10,837 nucleotides of DNA from Xanthoparmelia taractica. Lineage: Eukaryota; Ascomycota; Lecanoromycetes; Lecanorales; Parmeliaceae. Location: the NCBI GenBank assembly GCA_033085395.1, contig JANQBS010000626.1, forward strand, positions 1-10,837, in the 5' to 3' direction. This document shows, in pieces, positions 1 to 9,172 of this stretch; position 1 is the stretch's first letter; the number at the start of each line of letters is the position of its first letter. The notes under the pieces were generated by a model that was not told the origin of the DNA, ran no database searches, and worked only from the letters and a program-made list of their open reading frames with translations. Made by a program: the position numbers and the translations under genes.

Positions 1-74
1 TATAATTTTTTAAAAAAAGTTGAAAAAAAGTTGAAAACGACTATGTTCAATAGATACCACACCTTTCCGACCCG
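1..74. mobile_element. Truncated right end of a small TIR element (family A)
   Basis: The stretch ends in cacacctttccgacccg followed by TA at 75-76. The same terminus closes the complete copy at 9796-10078 and, in reverse complement, opens the copy at 10758. The T/A-rich part (repeated AAAAAGTT-like units) is internal in the complete copy, so the element body lies to the left, outside the window. The TA next to the terminus fits a TA target duplication as made by Tc1/mariner/pogo-type transposases. No coding sequence is visible, so it is probably non-autonomous. Confidence 0.7.
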
Positions 75-80
75 TACGCG

Positions 81-168
81 CTTCTTATAACTTACACGCT
101 TCTTATAACTTATCCTACTTCTTATAACTTAATTTATATTTTATAACTTATCTTATTTCTTATAACTT
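81..168. repeat. Degenerate 18-19 bp tandem repeat
   Basis: The core cttcttataactta occurs at 81, 99 and 118, with weaker versions at about 137 and 155, giving a period of 18-19 bp. It lies directly beside the TA-flanked terminus of the truncated element at 1-74. The first copies keep CA (cttacacg) while later ones resemble the RIP-mutated sequence beyond. It is not a telomeric repeat. Confidence 0.6.
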
Positions 169-2160
169 TTATTTTTATTAATTTTTATATTCTATTATTT
201 TAATCTTATTTTCTTTAAATTATTTACGCTAATTTATCTTAAAATATTATAATTACGCTTAAATTAAAGATATGTTAATATATTTTTTACGTTAATTAAT
301 TTTAAAAATAAAAATAATAATAAGTATATAAATAAGCTTTAAGATAGAATTAATAAATAGTTTATTATAATCGTATCTTTAGAAATAAAATTTATATCTA
401 ATATACGCTAAAGATAAAGATTATTTTAAAACGAGTAATAATATTAAAATAAGTCAATTGTTATAATAAGTTTATTTAAAATTTAAAAATTACTCTATTT
501 TTCGAAAAGAATAAATTTAAGTAATGCGTAAATAATTAAGATTATAAGCTTAAAAATAAGCGACGCGAAGAGAGCGAGATTATATTTTATTATATTTTTC
601 ATGAAAAACTTATATATTAATTATATTAATAAAGATTAAATAGAGAAGATAAGAAGTAATTAGAATAATTTATTATATTATTAAATAATTTTAAAAATCT
701 ATTAAATATATAAAAACGAAGAAGTAACGAAGAAATTTCTATTAATTCTAGCGAATATTAAGATATATAAATATAAAAATTATAAGCTAAGAATAAGTTT
801 ATTATACGAAAATTAAATCTTAAAATATAACTTTATCGCGATAACGAAAAGAGTATAGACTATATATAGTAAACTCGAATTTAAGAAAATAGAGATAGAG
901 ATCTTTAGCTTAATAATTATATAGATAATAAATAAAATTATTATTATCTTAAAACGCTAGCTTTATTAATTCGATACGAAGATCGAGATAATTTCTAATT
1001 ATATCTCACTTGACGTATAACGCTCTTTATTCGAATATTATTTCAACGCGAAGACTAAAATAAGTTATAAAATTCTATATAGTATAAGATACTCTTTATT
1101 TAAATCTCGATTAGCTAATAATTTAAGTAAGATACACTTTAATATTAGAAAGAGAGCGCGAATCTCTATAATAGAGAAATTCGCTATCTCTTTCGAAGAA
1201 AGTTCTATCTTCTTCTTAAATAAGCTAAGCTTATTTTCGCGAATAAATAAACTTATAATAAACTAAGAATCGTAGAATAAATATAATATTTTTTATAAAG
1301 ATAGTATTATTAATAACTTTATCTTTTTAAATTTAATAGAACTTAATTTATTACGATAGTAATTTATTATAATAGAATTATTATAATTAATAGCGATTTA
1401 AGCGTAAGTAGTTATTATATAAATTAAATTAAAGAAAATTAAGAAATAATTAAATACGATATAAAATAATTTATAAATAGCGATTAATGATTTATTTAAG
1501 ATAGAAGATAAAATTATTTTTCTTACGATATACGTTAAAGATTTACGTTAAATTATAAAGTAATTTATAAAAAAAGCTATAGCGTATAATTAAATTAAGT
1601 TTTTAATTTATAAGTTTAATATAGATTAAGAGTTTAACTAAAAAGAATAAGAATAGATATATTAAAGCTCTTTAATTCGCTATTATATTATTAATAAACG
1701 TTAAGTATATCTTATAAAAGAATAATAATATCGCGATAACGCTACGCTTATATCTCTTAACTTTAATAAAATAGCTTTTTAATAATAATAATAACTTATA
1801 AAAATTAAAGATTTCTTAAAGTAATAATCACGTTAAATTATAGAAAGAGAAAAATTTCGAGCTTAACGATATTAGGAAACCGGACGCGAATTATTCATTA
1901 TTCGACTTATTAAATTTCAATAGTAATAATAATATCTCTAATATCGATTTATTTATCGTTTCATCTCGAAGATAATTAGCGTTAATATTTATATCTATTA
2001 CGCTACTATTAGACGTATTTAGATTTAAATTCTCTAAATATTAAGTAATAATTAAATTATTATTCGATAATTATATTAATTCTTAAGTTAAACGCTATTA
2101 TATAGAGTATTAAATCGATATTTTATAAAATATATCGCGAATAATAAAAGATATTAAAAT

Positions 2161-2260
2161 AATAGTAAGATAAGAGATTAAATATAATAGTAAGATAAGA
2201 GATTAAATATAATAGTAAGATAAGAGATTAAATATAATAGTAAGATAAGAGATTAAATAT
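2161..2260. repeat. Minisatellite: 25-bp unit, four perfect copies
   Basis: Four identical 25-bp units (2161-2185, 2186-2210, 2211-2235, 2236-2260) begin aatagtaagataagag and end ttaaatat. The next bases (aatatttag) start a fifth unit and diverge at once. The unit lacks CA and TG, so it has the composition of the surrounding RIP-mutated DNA. The units are identical although the neighbourhood is heavily mutated, so the array probably expanded after RIP, by slippage or unequal exchange. Confidence 0.9.
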
Positions 2261-2390
2261 AATATTTAGTTTATATTAAAAAAAATTAAGTTTAATATAT
2301 ATCTAAAGAAATCTTATTAATTAACGGGAGCGCTAGATTTTTCCTCGTTACTCGATAGATTATTACGGACTAATAATATCTATCTAATGC

Positions 2391-2455
2391 TAGTACCTAA
2401 GTAGTACCTGCCTCGATCGTGACTAGTACCTCTAATTAGTACCTACCTCGGTCGG
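2391..2455. repeat. TAGTACCT repeat cluster in an island spared by RIP
   Basis: The octamer TAGTACCT occurs at 2391, 2402, 2424 and 2437. The copies at 2402 and 2437 continue into a longer shared motif, tagtacctRcctcgRtcg, 35 bp apart. The surrounding 2320-2570 stretch keeps CA and TG dinucleotides and is less AT-rich than its neighbours. It could be subterminal repeats of a transposon end or a remnant of unique sequence between RIP-mutated copies. No gene is visible. Confidence 0.6.
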
Positions 2456-3186
2456 AGCAAGTAGTATTTAGATAGCAGTTTTCGTTAGAAGAAGTGAAAT
2501 ATGAATTATCTTTTCACTTAACTTTTAAATACTTAATAATTCTCTCGCTACAGATTACTCTAAATTAAGTAATTCTTCGAAATTAAATTTTTTAAGAGAT
2601 TTACTCGATAATAAAAAAAGATAACGCGTATATTTAAAAAAGACTATATTTAAAAAGAGATGGAAAATAAATAATTCTTAAAATTCTAATTAAGAAGAAA
2701 GAATAATAGACGTTAAGATCTCTAAAACTCGATAATTAAAATAATAGTTTAATATTAAATTAGAAGCGATCTACGCGAAAGCTAAGAAAGACTATCGAAG
2801 TCTAAAGAGATATGATTTAAAATAAAATATAATCTCGATTTAAAAAAATAATTTATAATATAATAAATAGATTTTTTATATAAATCTTATTATAATAAAA
2901 AGCTTAGCTTCTATATAATTACGAATAAAGAAGATTAAATTAGAATAATTTCTATACTTATATAGAGTTCTAGATATTTAAATAGTTAGTTATTTATATA
3001 GTTATAGATAATAAGATATTAAATATATCTTTATATTTTATTTAATATTTTAGAATTAATAATAGAAATTAATTAAAGCAATAAAATAAATAATTTATAT
3101 AAGATATTTATTATTTTTAAGAAAATTAAGATCGCTATTAAATAGCTAATATAAATAGATTTTTTAAAATAGTACTTACTAACGAG

Positions 3187-3450
3187 CGAGTAACTCTACG
3201 AGAAATAAAGCTTATTATAATTTATAAATTTCTTTCTTATATTCTTATTATAGAAACTCTTTTAATACGTATAATAATTTTATAATTTCGAAGCTCTTAA
3301 AATAATATTAAAGTATATATATCTAATATTTTTATCGTAAAGAATAATAAGAGTTTTTACTCTATAGCGATAATGTTACTAAAGATTTCTCTTATTATAA
3401 TCATCTAGATATAGCTCGTAATTACTCTTTATAGCTCTAGTAGATACGTG
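3187..3450 (-). pseudogene. Possible RIP-mutated coding relic, reverse strand
   Basis: Read on the reverse strand, one frame runs about 88 codons with around five stops, all TAA or TAG, which RIP can create from CAA, CAG or TGG. Near its start it encodes AIKSNYELYLDDYNKR. A forward-strand relic at 10586-10625 encodes nearly the same start (AIKSNYELYSDNYN) and shares a perfect 26-bp inverted match (3411-3436 with 10585-10610). Two related copies in opposite orientation suggest a dead transposon gene. I do not recognise the family; the AT bias makes frame evidence weak. Confidence 0.3.
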
Positions 3451-3784
3451 TATAAATAAATAATTAATTAATTAATATAATTAAATTTTAAATTTAATCT
3501 TTAATTAATATCTTATATAAAAAAAATTTTATATTAAACTTTATTTACTTATTTTATCTTATAATAATAATAGACTTTATTATCTATTTAATTTGTTTTT
3601 AATTTAATAGTAAATATCTTTTAATTTAAATAAGATTTAAAACTTACTAAAAGTATTCTTTTAGCGAGAATTTTTTTTAAAAAAAATATAATAAATAATA
3701 TTATATAAATAAAAGTAGTTTAGTTTAAATAATTTAAAAATATTTTTTAATTCGATAGCGTGCGTAAGTAATTAACTAGATATA

Positions 3785-4135
3785 TTGAAAGTTGTTGTAT
3801 TTCAGCCCTACAGGTGGCCGTAGTGGGGGTGTGGCCGCAGTGGGGAACCCTTCTACGTAATGGCTATAGAAAGCTCCGCGTGCTTTGACGAAAGTACTTT
3901 AGGTGATGGTGGTTCATTCTACCATTTAATTAATTCTGTACTTACTCTACCTTGCATATCAAGAGGATTACTCCCTTCACTTTTCTTACAGTGTTATCAT
4001 AAGCCCTTCAACCAACTTATTTTAGCATTTGCTACATTTGCGGCTTCTTACCGGACGCTTGTACCACCGTCGGTTCATTCTCAGCAACAAGGCCCTCCGT
4101 AGCGCTCCCCTAAGTCATCCTGTACACTACCAAGC
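3785..4135 (+). promoter_or_regulatory. 5' flank of the glycosyltransferase gene
   Basis: Composition switches abruptly near 3785 from RIP-degraded DNA to normal sequence with CA/TG and GC-rich patches. This 350-bp stretch lies directly upstream of the first in-frame ATG of the gene at 4136 and must contain at least its proximal promoter and 5' untranslated region. It carries the GTGGCC direct repeat (3814-3845) and pyrimidine runs around 3970-3990. I see no convincing TATA box. An 80-codon open frame at 3860-4102 could act as an upstream ORF if transcribed, but nothing shows that it is translated. Confidence 0.5.
3814..3845 (+). repeat. Two 15-bp GC-rich direct repeats in the promoter
   Basis: gtggccgtagtgggg (3814-3828) and gtggccgcagtgggg (3831-3845) differ at one base and are spaced 17 bp apart. 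They sit at the sharp boundary between AT-rich DNA and the gene island, about 300 bp upstream of the start codon. Each ends in GTGGGG (CCCCAC on the other strand), the type of G-rich core bound by fungal C2H2 zinc-finger regulators. No specific factor can be assigned. Confidence 0.45.
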
Positions 4136-7100
4136 ATGTCACCTCATCATCCTCAAGCGCGTGAGATCCCTGGTGGTAAAATGGAGGTGCCCAAAGCAGT
4201 CATCGCTCAAGCCGAAGCTGCTGCCTGCTCAGAAGATGCTCAATATCCATCTCCGTTTGCTCCAGATCAGAGACCAGAAATTTTGGGCTCAAAAGAAAGC
4301 CTTTCCCCCTCTTCTGCCAGCGGTCAAAAGTATGCCTACTTAAAATCCTTCCTGTTGCACCATCCTTCGTACTCAGCTTGCTAGATTCACGGGCTAAGCG
4401 ATAGCTGTGCTAGAGGGTCTCAAGCACACGGGACAGGTGCTGCCCAATCCGGCAATGCAGCGAGTACAGAACAGCCCATCGAACAAATACCGCAAGTGGC
4501 CTATGGTGCGCAATTGGGCCAGGTTGATTTCAGCCAAGACGGGTTCGACACAAAAGCGAAAGTTGCAGGTAAGAAGGTCCTTTTCTGGCTTTTGGCGCAA
4601 AACTGAACTGGCCCTGCCCAGACGATGGTCGTCTCAACATCAATATCAATCAGAAGACTCGAGGCTTGTCCGATTTGCTGGTGCCAGCTTTGCGAAGCCA
4701 GCTCAACCTACAGCAAGTTCACCAACCAGCGGACCACACTCTTGGCTACATCCCCCCTATTTTGAGCGGACTTCCTGACCAAGCGCCACCGCCGCCGCTA
4801 AATGTTGTCATTCATGTTGTTGGTTCACGAGGGGATGTCCAGCCATTCGTTGCTTTGGGTAAGGTTCTAAAAAAGGATTATGGACATCGCGTAAGGCTGG
4901 CGACCCATGGCACATTCAGACAGTTTGTAGAAGAGAACAGCTTGGAGTTCTTTAGCATTGGTGGCGATCCAGCAGAGCTTATGGCATTCATGGTGAAGAA
5001 TCCTGGCCTAATGCCTGGAATTGATTCGCTTCGGAGCGGTGACGTTGGCAAGCGACGTAAGGGTATGTACGAGATAGTGCAGGGCTGCTGGCGGTCTTGC
5101 ATCGAAGTTGGGGATGGTACTGGTATAAGAGCCTCAGACGATCATCTTGGCAGTCGTTCCAGTCTTGACAGTGGATTTGGTATGGACGGTGACTCGTCAG
5201 CGAAACCCTTCGTGGCCGACGCAATCATTGCAAACCCGCCAAGCTTTGCTCATATACATTGCGCCGAGAAGCTTGGAATTCCCTTACATCTCATGTTCAC
5301 GTGAGTAACCAGATGGTTTGCAGCCACTAGGTCAACTAAAGCAAACCAACAGTATGCCTTGGTCACCGACGCAAGCTTTCCCTCATCCCTTGGCCAACAT
5401 TCAGTCATCCAATGCAGATACAAGTATAACGAATTTCATGTCGTATGCTTTGGTAGAGATGATGACATGGCAGGGCCTCGGAGATGTAATCAACAGATTT
5501 AGGGAGAAGAGCCTGAACCTAGAGCCGGTGAGTCTCATGTGGGCACCGGGGATGGCGAGTCGGTTACGAATCCCATATACGTACTGTTGGTATGTTTAAT
5601 CGTTTGTGAGCCATCTAATTGCATGGCTGAAGTTACGTTTTGACTTGCAGGTCACCGGCTTTGATCCCTAAGCCGAAAGATTGGGGTCCGCACATCTCTA
5701 TCTCGGGCTTCTATTTCCTTTCTTTGGCCAACCGCTTCACGCCTGAGCCTGACCTTGCCGCTTTCCTTGCGACAGGACCCCCACCAATCTACATTGGCTT
5801 TGGATCTATCGTTGTCGATGATCCGAATGGCATGACGAAGTTAATATTCGAGGCTGTAAAGAAAACCGGTCAACGAGCACTAGTTTCCAAAGGTTGGGGT
5901 GGGTTTGGAGCGGACGCCCTTGGAATTCCAGAGGGTATATTTATGCTCGGCAATGTGCCTCACGACTGGCTCTTCAAATCTGTTTCATGTGTGGTTCACC
6001 ATGGTGGCGCTGGCACAACAGCAGCCGGAATCGCACTGGGCAAACCGACAGTTGTAGTCCCATTCTTTGGAGATCAGCCCTTCTGGGGAGCCGTGGTTGC
6101 AAAAGCAGGGGCCGGACCTTTACCAGTACCCAGCAAGCAACTCACCGCGGACAAATTGGCGGCCGCCATTCTCGAAGCCTTGAAACCAACCACGCTGCAG
6201 AGAGCACAGGAGCTGGGCGCGCGAATAGGTTCCGAGAAGGGCACAGATGTTGGCGCGCAGAGCTTTCACGACAAACTGGACGTTGACTCTATGCGTTGCC
6301 TGGTTTCACCAAGTCGAGCAGCTGTATGGCGAGTCAAACGAACAACCATCAGGCTTAGTGCATTTGCAGCAACAACATTGTACAACGAAAACCTTTTGGA
6401 TTTCAACAATGTAAAATTGTAAGACTTTAAGTACATCAGCCGTTTAAAGCTGTAGGCTGACCGGCATAAGGTACCGACCACGAGAGTACGACTCTGAGGA
6501 TGGTCCATGGGACCCCATATCTGGTGGTGCCTCTGCGCTTCTAGGGACTATCGTTAGCCTTATGATGGGATTTGCTGATTTCCCTGTCGAGATTCTGCGA
6601 GCCCTTAAATTAAAGCCATCAGAAAACACAGGTGATTCAGAAGGTTCGTATTGACGTCTTCGATGGCTTTCCTACGCCATTAAGCATGCTGACTACTTCT
6701 CCTTGCGCTGCAGTACTATCAGTTGAAGAGAAGACAAAGTCCGGCAATTCGTCTAAAGTATCACTAGATTCTGCGCCGACAGGCTTAGCCAATCGCAAAG
6801 ACTTGGTCGATCCTGCAAGTCCATTGAAACTTGGCTATTCCCATGACACACCGTTGTCGTCTACAGACAACGATCGCCATTGTCTGTCTCAAGCCGAAGC
6901 CCTTTCGCATCGTCCGAATTCGATGAAGAGCGCCCTAAAAGGTTCTCTATCAAGGTCGTCCTCACGCAATGCAAGCCCGAACAGGCAAGCGCCACAGCAT
7001 CATAGGTCTCTATCCGGCAGTCAGGCAGGCCAGATATCTCTAGATGCCGCTGTTGGAGCTGGTAAGAGCATCAAACAAATCGTTGGTGCAGGTTTAAAGT

Positions 7101-8478
7101 CGCCCATGGATTTTACACTTGGCCTGGCGAGAGGCTTTCATAATGCACCGAAACTCTATGGCGACGATAGCGTCCGTCAAGCAGACAAGGTGACAGGTCT
7201 TCAAAGTGGTTTGAAGGCTGCTGGCAAGGTATTATCCATCTGTTTAACACACCAACACGGACTAAATCTCGCAGGAATTTGGATTCGGGTTCTACGATGG
7301 TATCTCTGGCTTAGTCACTCAGCCCTTGGAGGGTGTCAAGAAAGAGGGTGTGGCAGGTCTGATTAAGGGATTCGGCAAGGGCATCGGAGGGGTCGTCTTG
7401 AAACCAGGCGCAGGTAAGCATTTCCGCGATGAGTCTTTCAGTACACCTACCTACTTATCAAACAGCTATTTGGGGACTACCTGGTTACACGTTCAAGGGA
7501 ATCTATAAAGAACTTCAGAAGCATTTAGGGTCAAGCGTTCAGAACTATATCGTTGCAGCCCGTACGGCGCAAGGGTATGACGAATGGCACAATGCATCCC
7601 AGAAGGAGCGACTTGAAGTTGTCAGCCGATGGCAATCAATTCAGGTCGAGGTCGAGAAAGAGAAACAGCTCGCAAAGCATGGCAATCTTTATGGACGTCA
7701 TTGTTACCTCAAGTCGACCATTGAGGAGAGGAAGAAGTTGTTGGCGGAGAAGAGAAAGCAGAAGAAAAATGCGAAAGGCAATGCTGCCGAAGATGCCTTT
7801 GCAGAAACACATGCTCCTCATCCTGTTGTAGCTCAGGTCCAGAACTCCCCGGAGTCTGACCCCGGCCCCGATGGCGCCGACTTCGAAGAAGCTATCCGGG
7901 AGTCTGTCGCAGCAACGTCTCGTGGGAACCCGGAAGAAGATCAGATGATTGAAAGGGCAATCAGAGCAAGCGTAAAGGAGCTTTATCTGGCGTCCAAAGA
8001 AGATGACGACAACGAAGCCATCCAAAGAGCGATCCAGGCAAGTGTAGCTGAAGCCATTCAATCTAGAAGTGGAGACCGTTCAAAGATCCGACCTACCTCG
8101 TTGGACAGAGCCGGGGATCACAAAAAGGAGCTTGCGGCAGCTTTGCAGCGCAGCGTGCAGGGAAACCAGAAATCGGAGAAACCAGGCCCCCTCGTCGATT
8201 ATGATGACTCAGGTGTCGATACTGATGACGATGAAGACATCAAAGCTGCTGTCGAAAGGTCAAAGTCGACGCCCACAGAACAACCGATGGGTGGGAAGGA
8301 TGAGCAAGACTTCCAAACGGCCATTGAGCTCTCTAGGAAAGCCAATGAAGAACTTGAGCAAGGCCTAAATGAATCGAAGACGGAGACGGAAGAAGCAATC
8401 GTGCTTGAATATGTAAAAAGGCAAAGTCTAGCCGAGGAAGAACTCAAGAAGTCCGTTACTGCCGATAGGAATCAGTGA
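4136..8478 (+). CDS. Sterol-glucosyltransferase-like GT-B protein with UIM tail, nine exons
   Basis: Exons: 4136-4329, 4414-4568, 4622-5300, 5353-5589, 5651-6418, 6471-6643, 6714-7228, 7275-7413, 7466-8478. All eight introns are GT-AG, and the exons join in frame to about 1290 residues. The start is the first in-frame ATG after a stop at 4100, with A at -3. Residues 1-150 look disordered. GSRGDVQPF (184-192) begins the GT-B N-terminal domain; MPWSPTQAFPHP (344 on), IGFGS (470-474), NVPHDW (523-528), HHGGAGTT (538-545) and FGDQPFW (561-567) are the UDP-sugar site motifs of sterol 3-beta-glucosyltransferases. A hydrophobic stretch follows at about 698-717, then a Ser-rich linker (about 736-840), a Gly-rich Vps13-like segment (908-953), a basic stretch (about 1037-1062) and UIM-like repeats (1093-1250). 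The predicted reaction is transfer of glucose from UDP-glucose to a sterol or related lipid at a membrane. Fold assignment is strong; the acceptor is inferred. The GRAM and PH domains of Atg26 are absent from the model. Confidence 0.88.
7275..7413 (+). other. Vps13 C-terminal-like Gly-rich segment (exon 8)
   Basis: Exon 8 encodes residues 908-953, including GFYDGISGLVTQP and GLIKGFGKGIGGVVLKP. Alternating GLxxxP and GxxKGxGKG blocks of this kind are, from general knowledge, characteristic of the C-terminal region of Vps13-type lipid-transfer proteins, a part implicated in membrane or lipid-droplet contact. In this protein it would bring the glycosyltransferase to lipid surfaces. The similarity is judged by eye from a short segment. 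Confidence 0.5.
7879..8436 (+). other. Array of six UIM-like repeats (plus one degenerate)
   Basis: The C-terminal exon encodes six matches to the ubiquitin-interacting motif core (hydrophobic-x-x-Ala-x-x-x-Ser), with acidic residues in front. Ala/Ser pairs are A1096/S1100, A1118/S1122, A1142/S1146, A1179/S1183, A1215/S1219 and A1239/S1243. A seventh, LEYVKRQSLAEE near 8404-8436, has Val in place of Ala. Known UIMs are short helices that bind ubiquitin, often in tandem. The array predicts recognition of ubiquitin chains or ubiquitinated membrane cargo. Acidic linkers (EDDD, DTDDDEDI) fit exposed helices in a disordered tail. Confidence 0.75.
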
Positions 8479-8603
8479 TCAGGATTAGAGCCCTCAATCC
8501 CAGCCTTTTGACGATTGTGTCCATGGTTGTTTATTTATTAGAGCGTCAATTGCCTCATTAGCGTCCCTGTATTCGATCTCTCTACAAAACATAATAGTAA
8601 GAG
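8479..8603 (+). terminator. 3' untranslated region and presumed polyadenylation region
   Basis: These 125 bp separate the TGA stop (8476-8478) from the TA target site of the first MITE. The sequence has T-rich and A-rich patches (tatttattagag, acaaaacataatag) but no canonical AATAAA. The transcript probably ends here or inside the MITE that follows. The exact cleavage site cannot be read from sequence. Confidence 0.35.
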
Positions 8604-9172
8604 TAACGTAATTGACGGGTCATCGAGAATTACCCATGAGCGAGAATCTTAGTAATCAGACCAAGCGGCACACTTTATTGGTCAAAATTTTGAGTCTAAC
8701 CAAATTTGGATACTAGCGCCATTCTGCGGAGTAATTGTTGATTTTACTTCTCCGCCATAATATTAATATCTATTCATCGTTCTTGATTAATCAATCAACA
8801 ACGCCCATAAAGTACTTGAACTACCACTTTAGAATGACTCATAAGAAGCGTTTAAAGATATCTACGATCGAGACAGATGACTCTAACTAAGGAGGAATCA
8901 GCGACGATAAGGTTGATATGTGTGATGAATAGGCTGGAGTCTCTGTATGATTGCGATGTGTTCTCTGGAGCTACATAGACGTCTAATTGAGTCACAATTG
9001 GGCCATATTTTGACTTCTATTTGGACTGCTAATTATGAATTTAAATAGTTGCACCGCAGTAGGAGAGAGGACTTTATTTTGAAGACGCGCTACCAAATTT
9101 GGCCTAGCTCTCCGCTGAAAAGTCTAATTTTCTCGCTCATGGGTAATTCTCGATGACCCGTCAATTACGTTA
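8604..9172. mobile_element. MITE 1: 565 bp with 41-bp perfect TIRs and TA duplication
   Basis: The element spans 8606-9170. Its arms 8606-8646 and 9130-9170 are perfect inverted repeats of 41 bp that begin acgtaattgacgggtcatcg. TA lies on both sides (8604-8605 and 9171-9172). There is no open reading frame of note, so it is a non-autonomous DNA transposon of the TA-targeting (Tc1/mariner/pogo) kind. Internally the palindrome ccaaatttgg recurs near each end. CA and TG are present at normal frequency and the arms are identical, so it is young and not RIP-mutated. It lies 126 bp past the stop codon of the upstream gene. Confidence 0.9.

Larger units (their letters stand above)
77..3784. other. 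AT-rich RIP-degraded block, no intact gene
   Basis: This 3.7-kb stretch is overwhelmingly A and T. CpA and TpG are nearly absent over long runs (only a handful between 181 and 1010), while CpG persists in many places (acgct, gcgaagagagcgag). TpA is very abundant. That pattern is the known product of RIP on duplicated DNA in ascomycetes. All six frames are broken by frequent TAA/TAG, so any transposon genes once here are dead. Local islands with normal CA/TG content occur near 1860-1935 and 2320-2570. I could not identify the original elements. A minor hairpin (8-bp arms at 2492-2499 and 2512-2519) has no evident role. Confidence 0.8.

Noticed and set aside
81..168. Telomeric or subtelomeric repeat
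   Set aside because: The unit lacks TTAGGG-type sequence and decays quickly into the surrounding AT-rich DNA.
2161..2260. CRISPR array
   Set aside because: The units are head-to-tail without spacers, and the context is a fungal genome.
77..3784. Mitochondrial DNA insertion or mitochondrial contig
   Set aside because: The AT richness comes with CpA/TpG loss and retained CpG, which is the RIP pattern of nuclear repeats; no mitochondrial gene or tRNA is seen.
3860..4102. 80-codon open frame upstream of the gene as a small gene
   Set aside because: No recognisable domain, sits in the promoter/5' UTR region, and ends just before the real start in the same frame; at most an upstream ORF.
4394..5224. 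Reverse-strand open frames opposite exons 1-3
   Set aside because: They are antisense shadows of strongly conserved coding sequence and resemble no protein.
6632..7366. Independent 244-residue gene in the linker region
   Set aside because: Its start is within exon 6 in another frame and its end reads through intron 7; the middle part is exon 7 of the single gene.
7429..8478. Separate 349-residue gene for the UIM region
   Set aside because: Its first codons lie inside intron 8; the GTAAGC donor at 7414 and CAG acceptor at 7463-7465 join exon 8 to it in frame as the tail of the glycosyltransferase.
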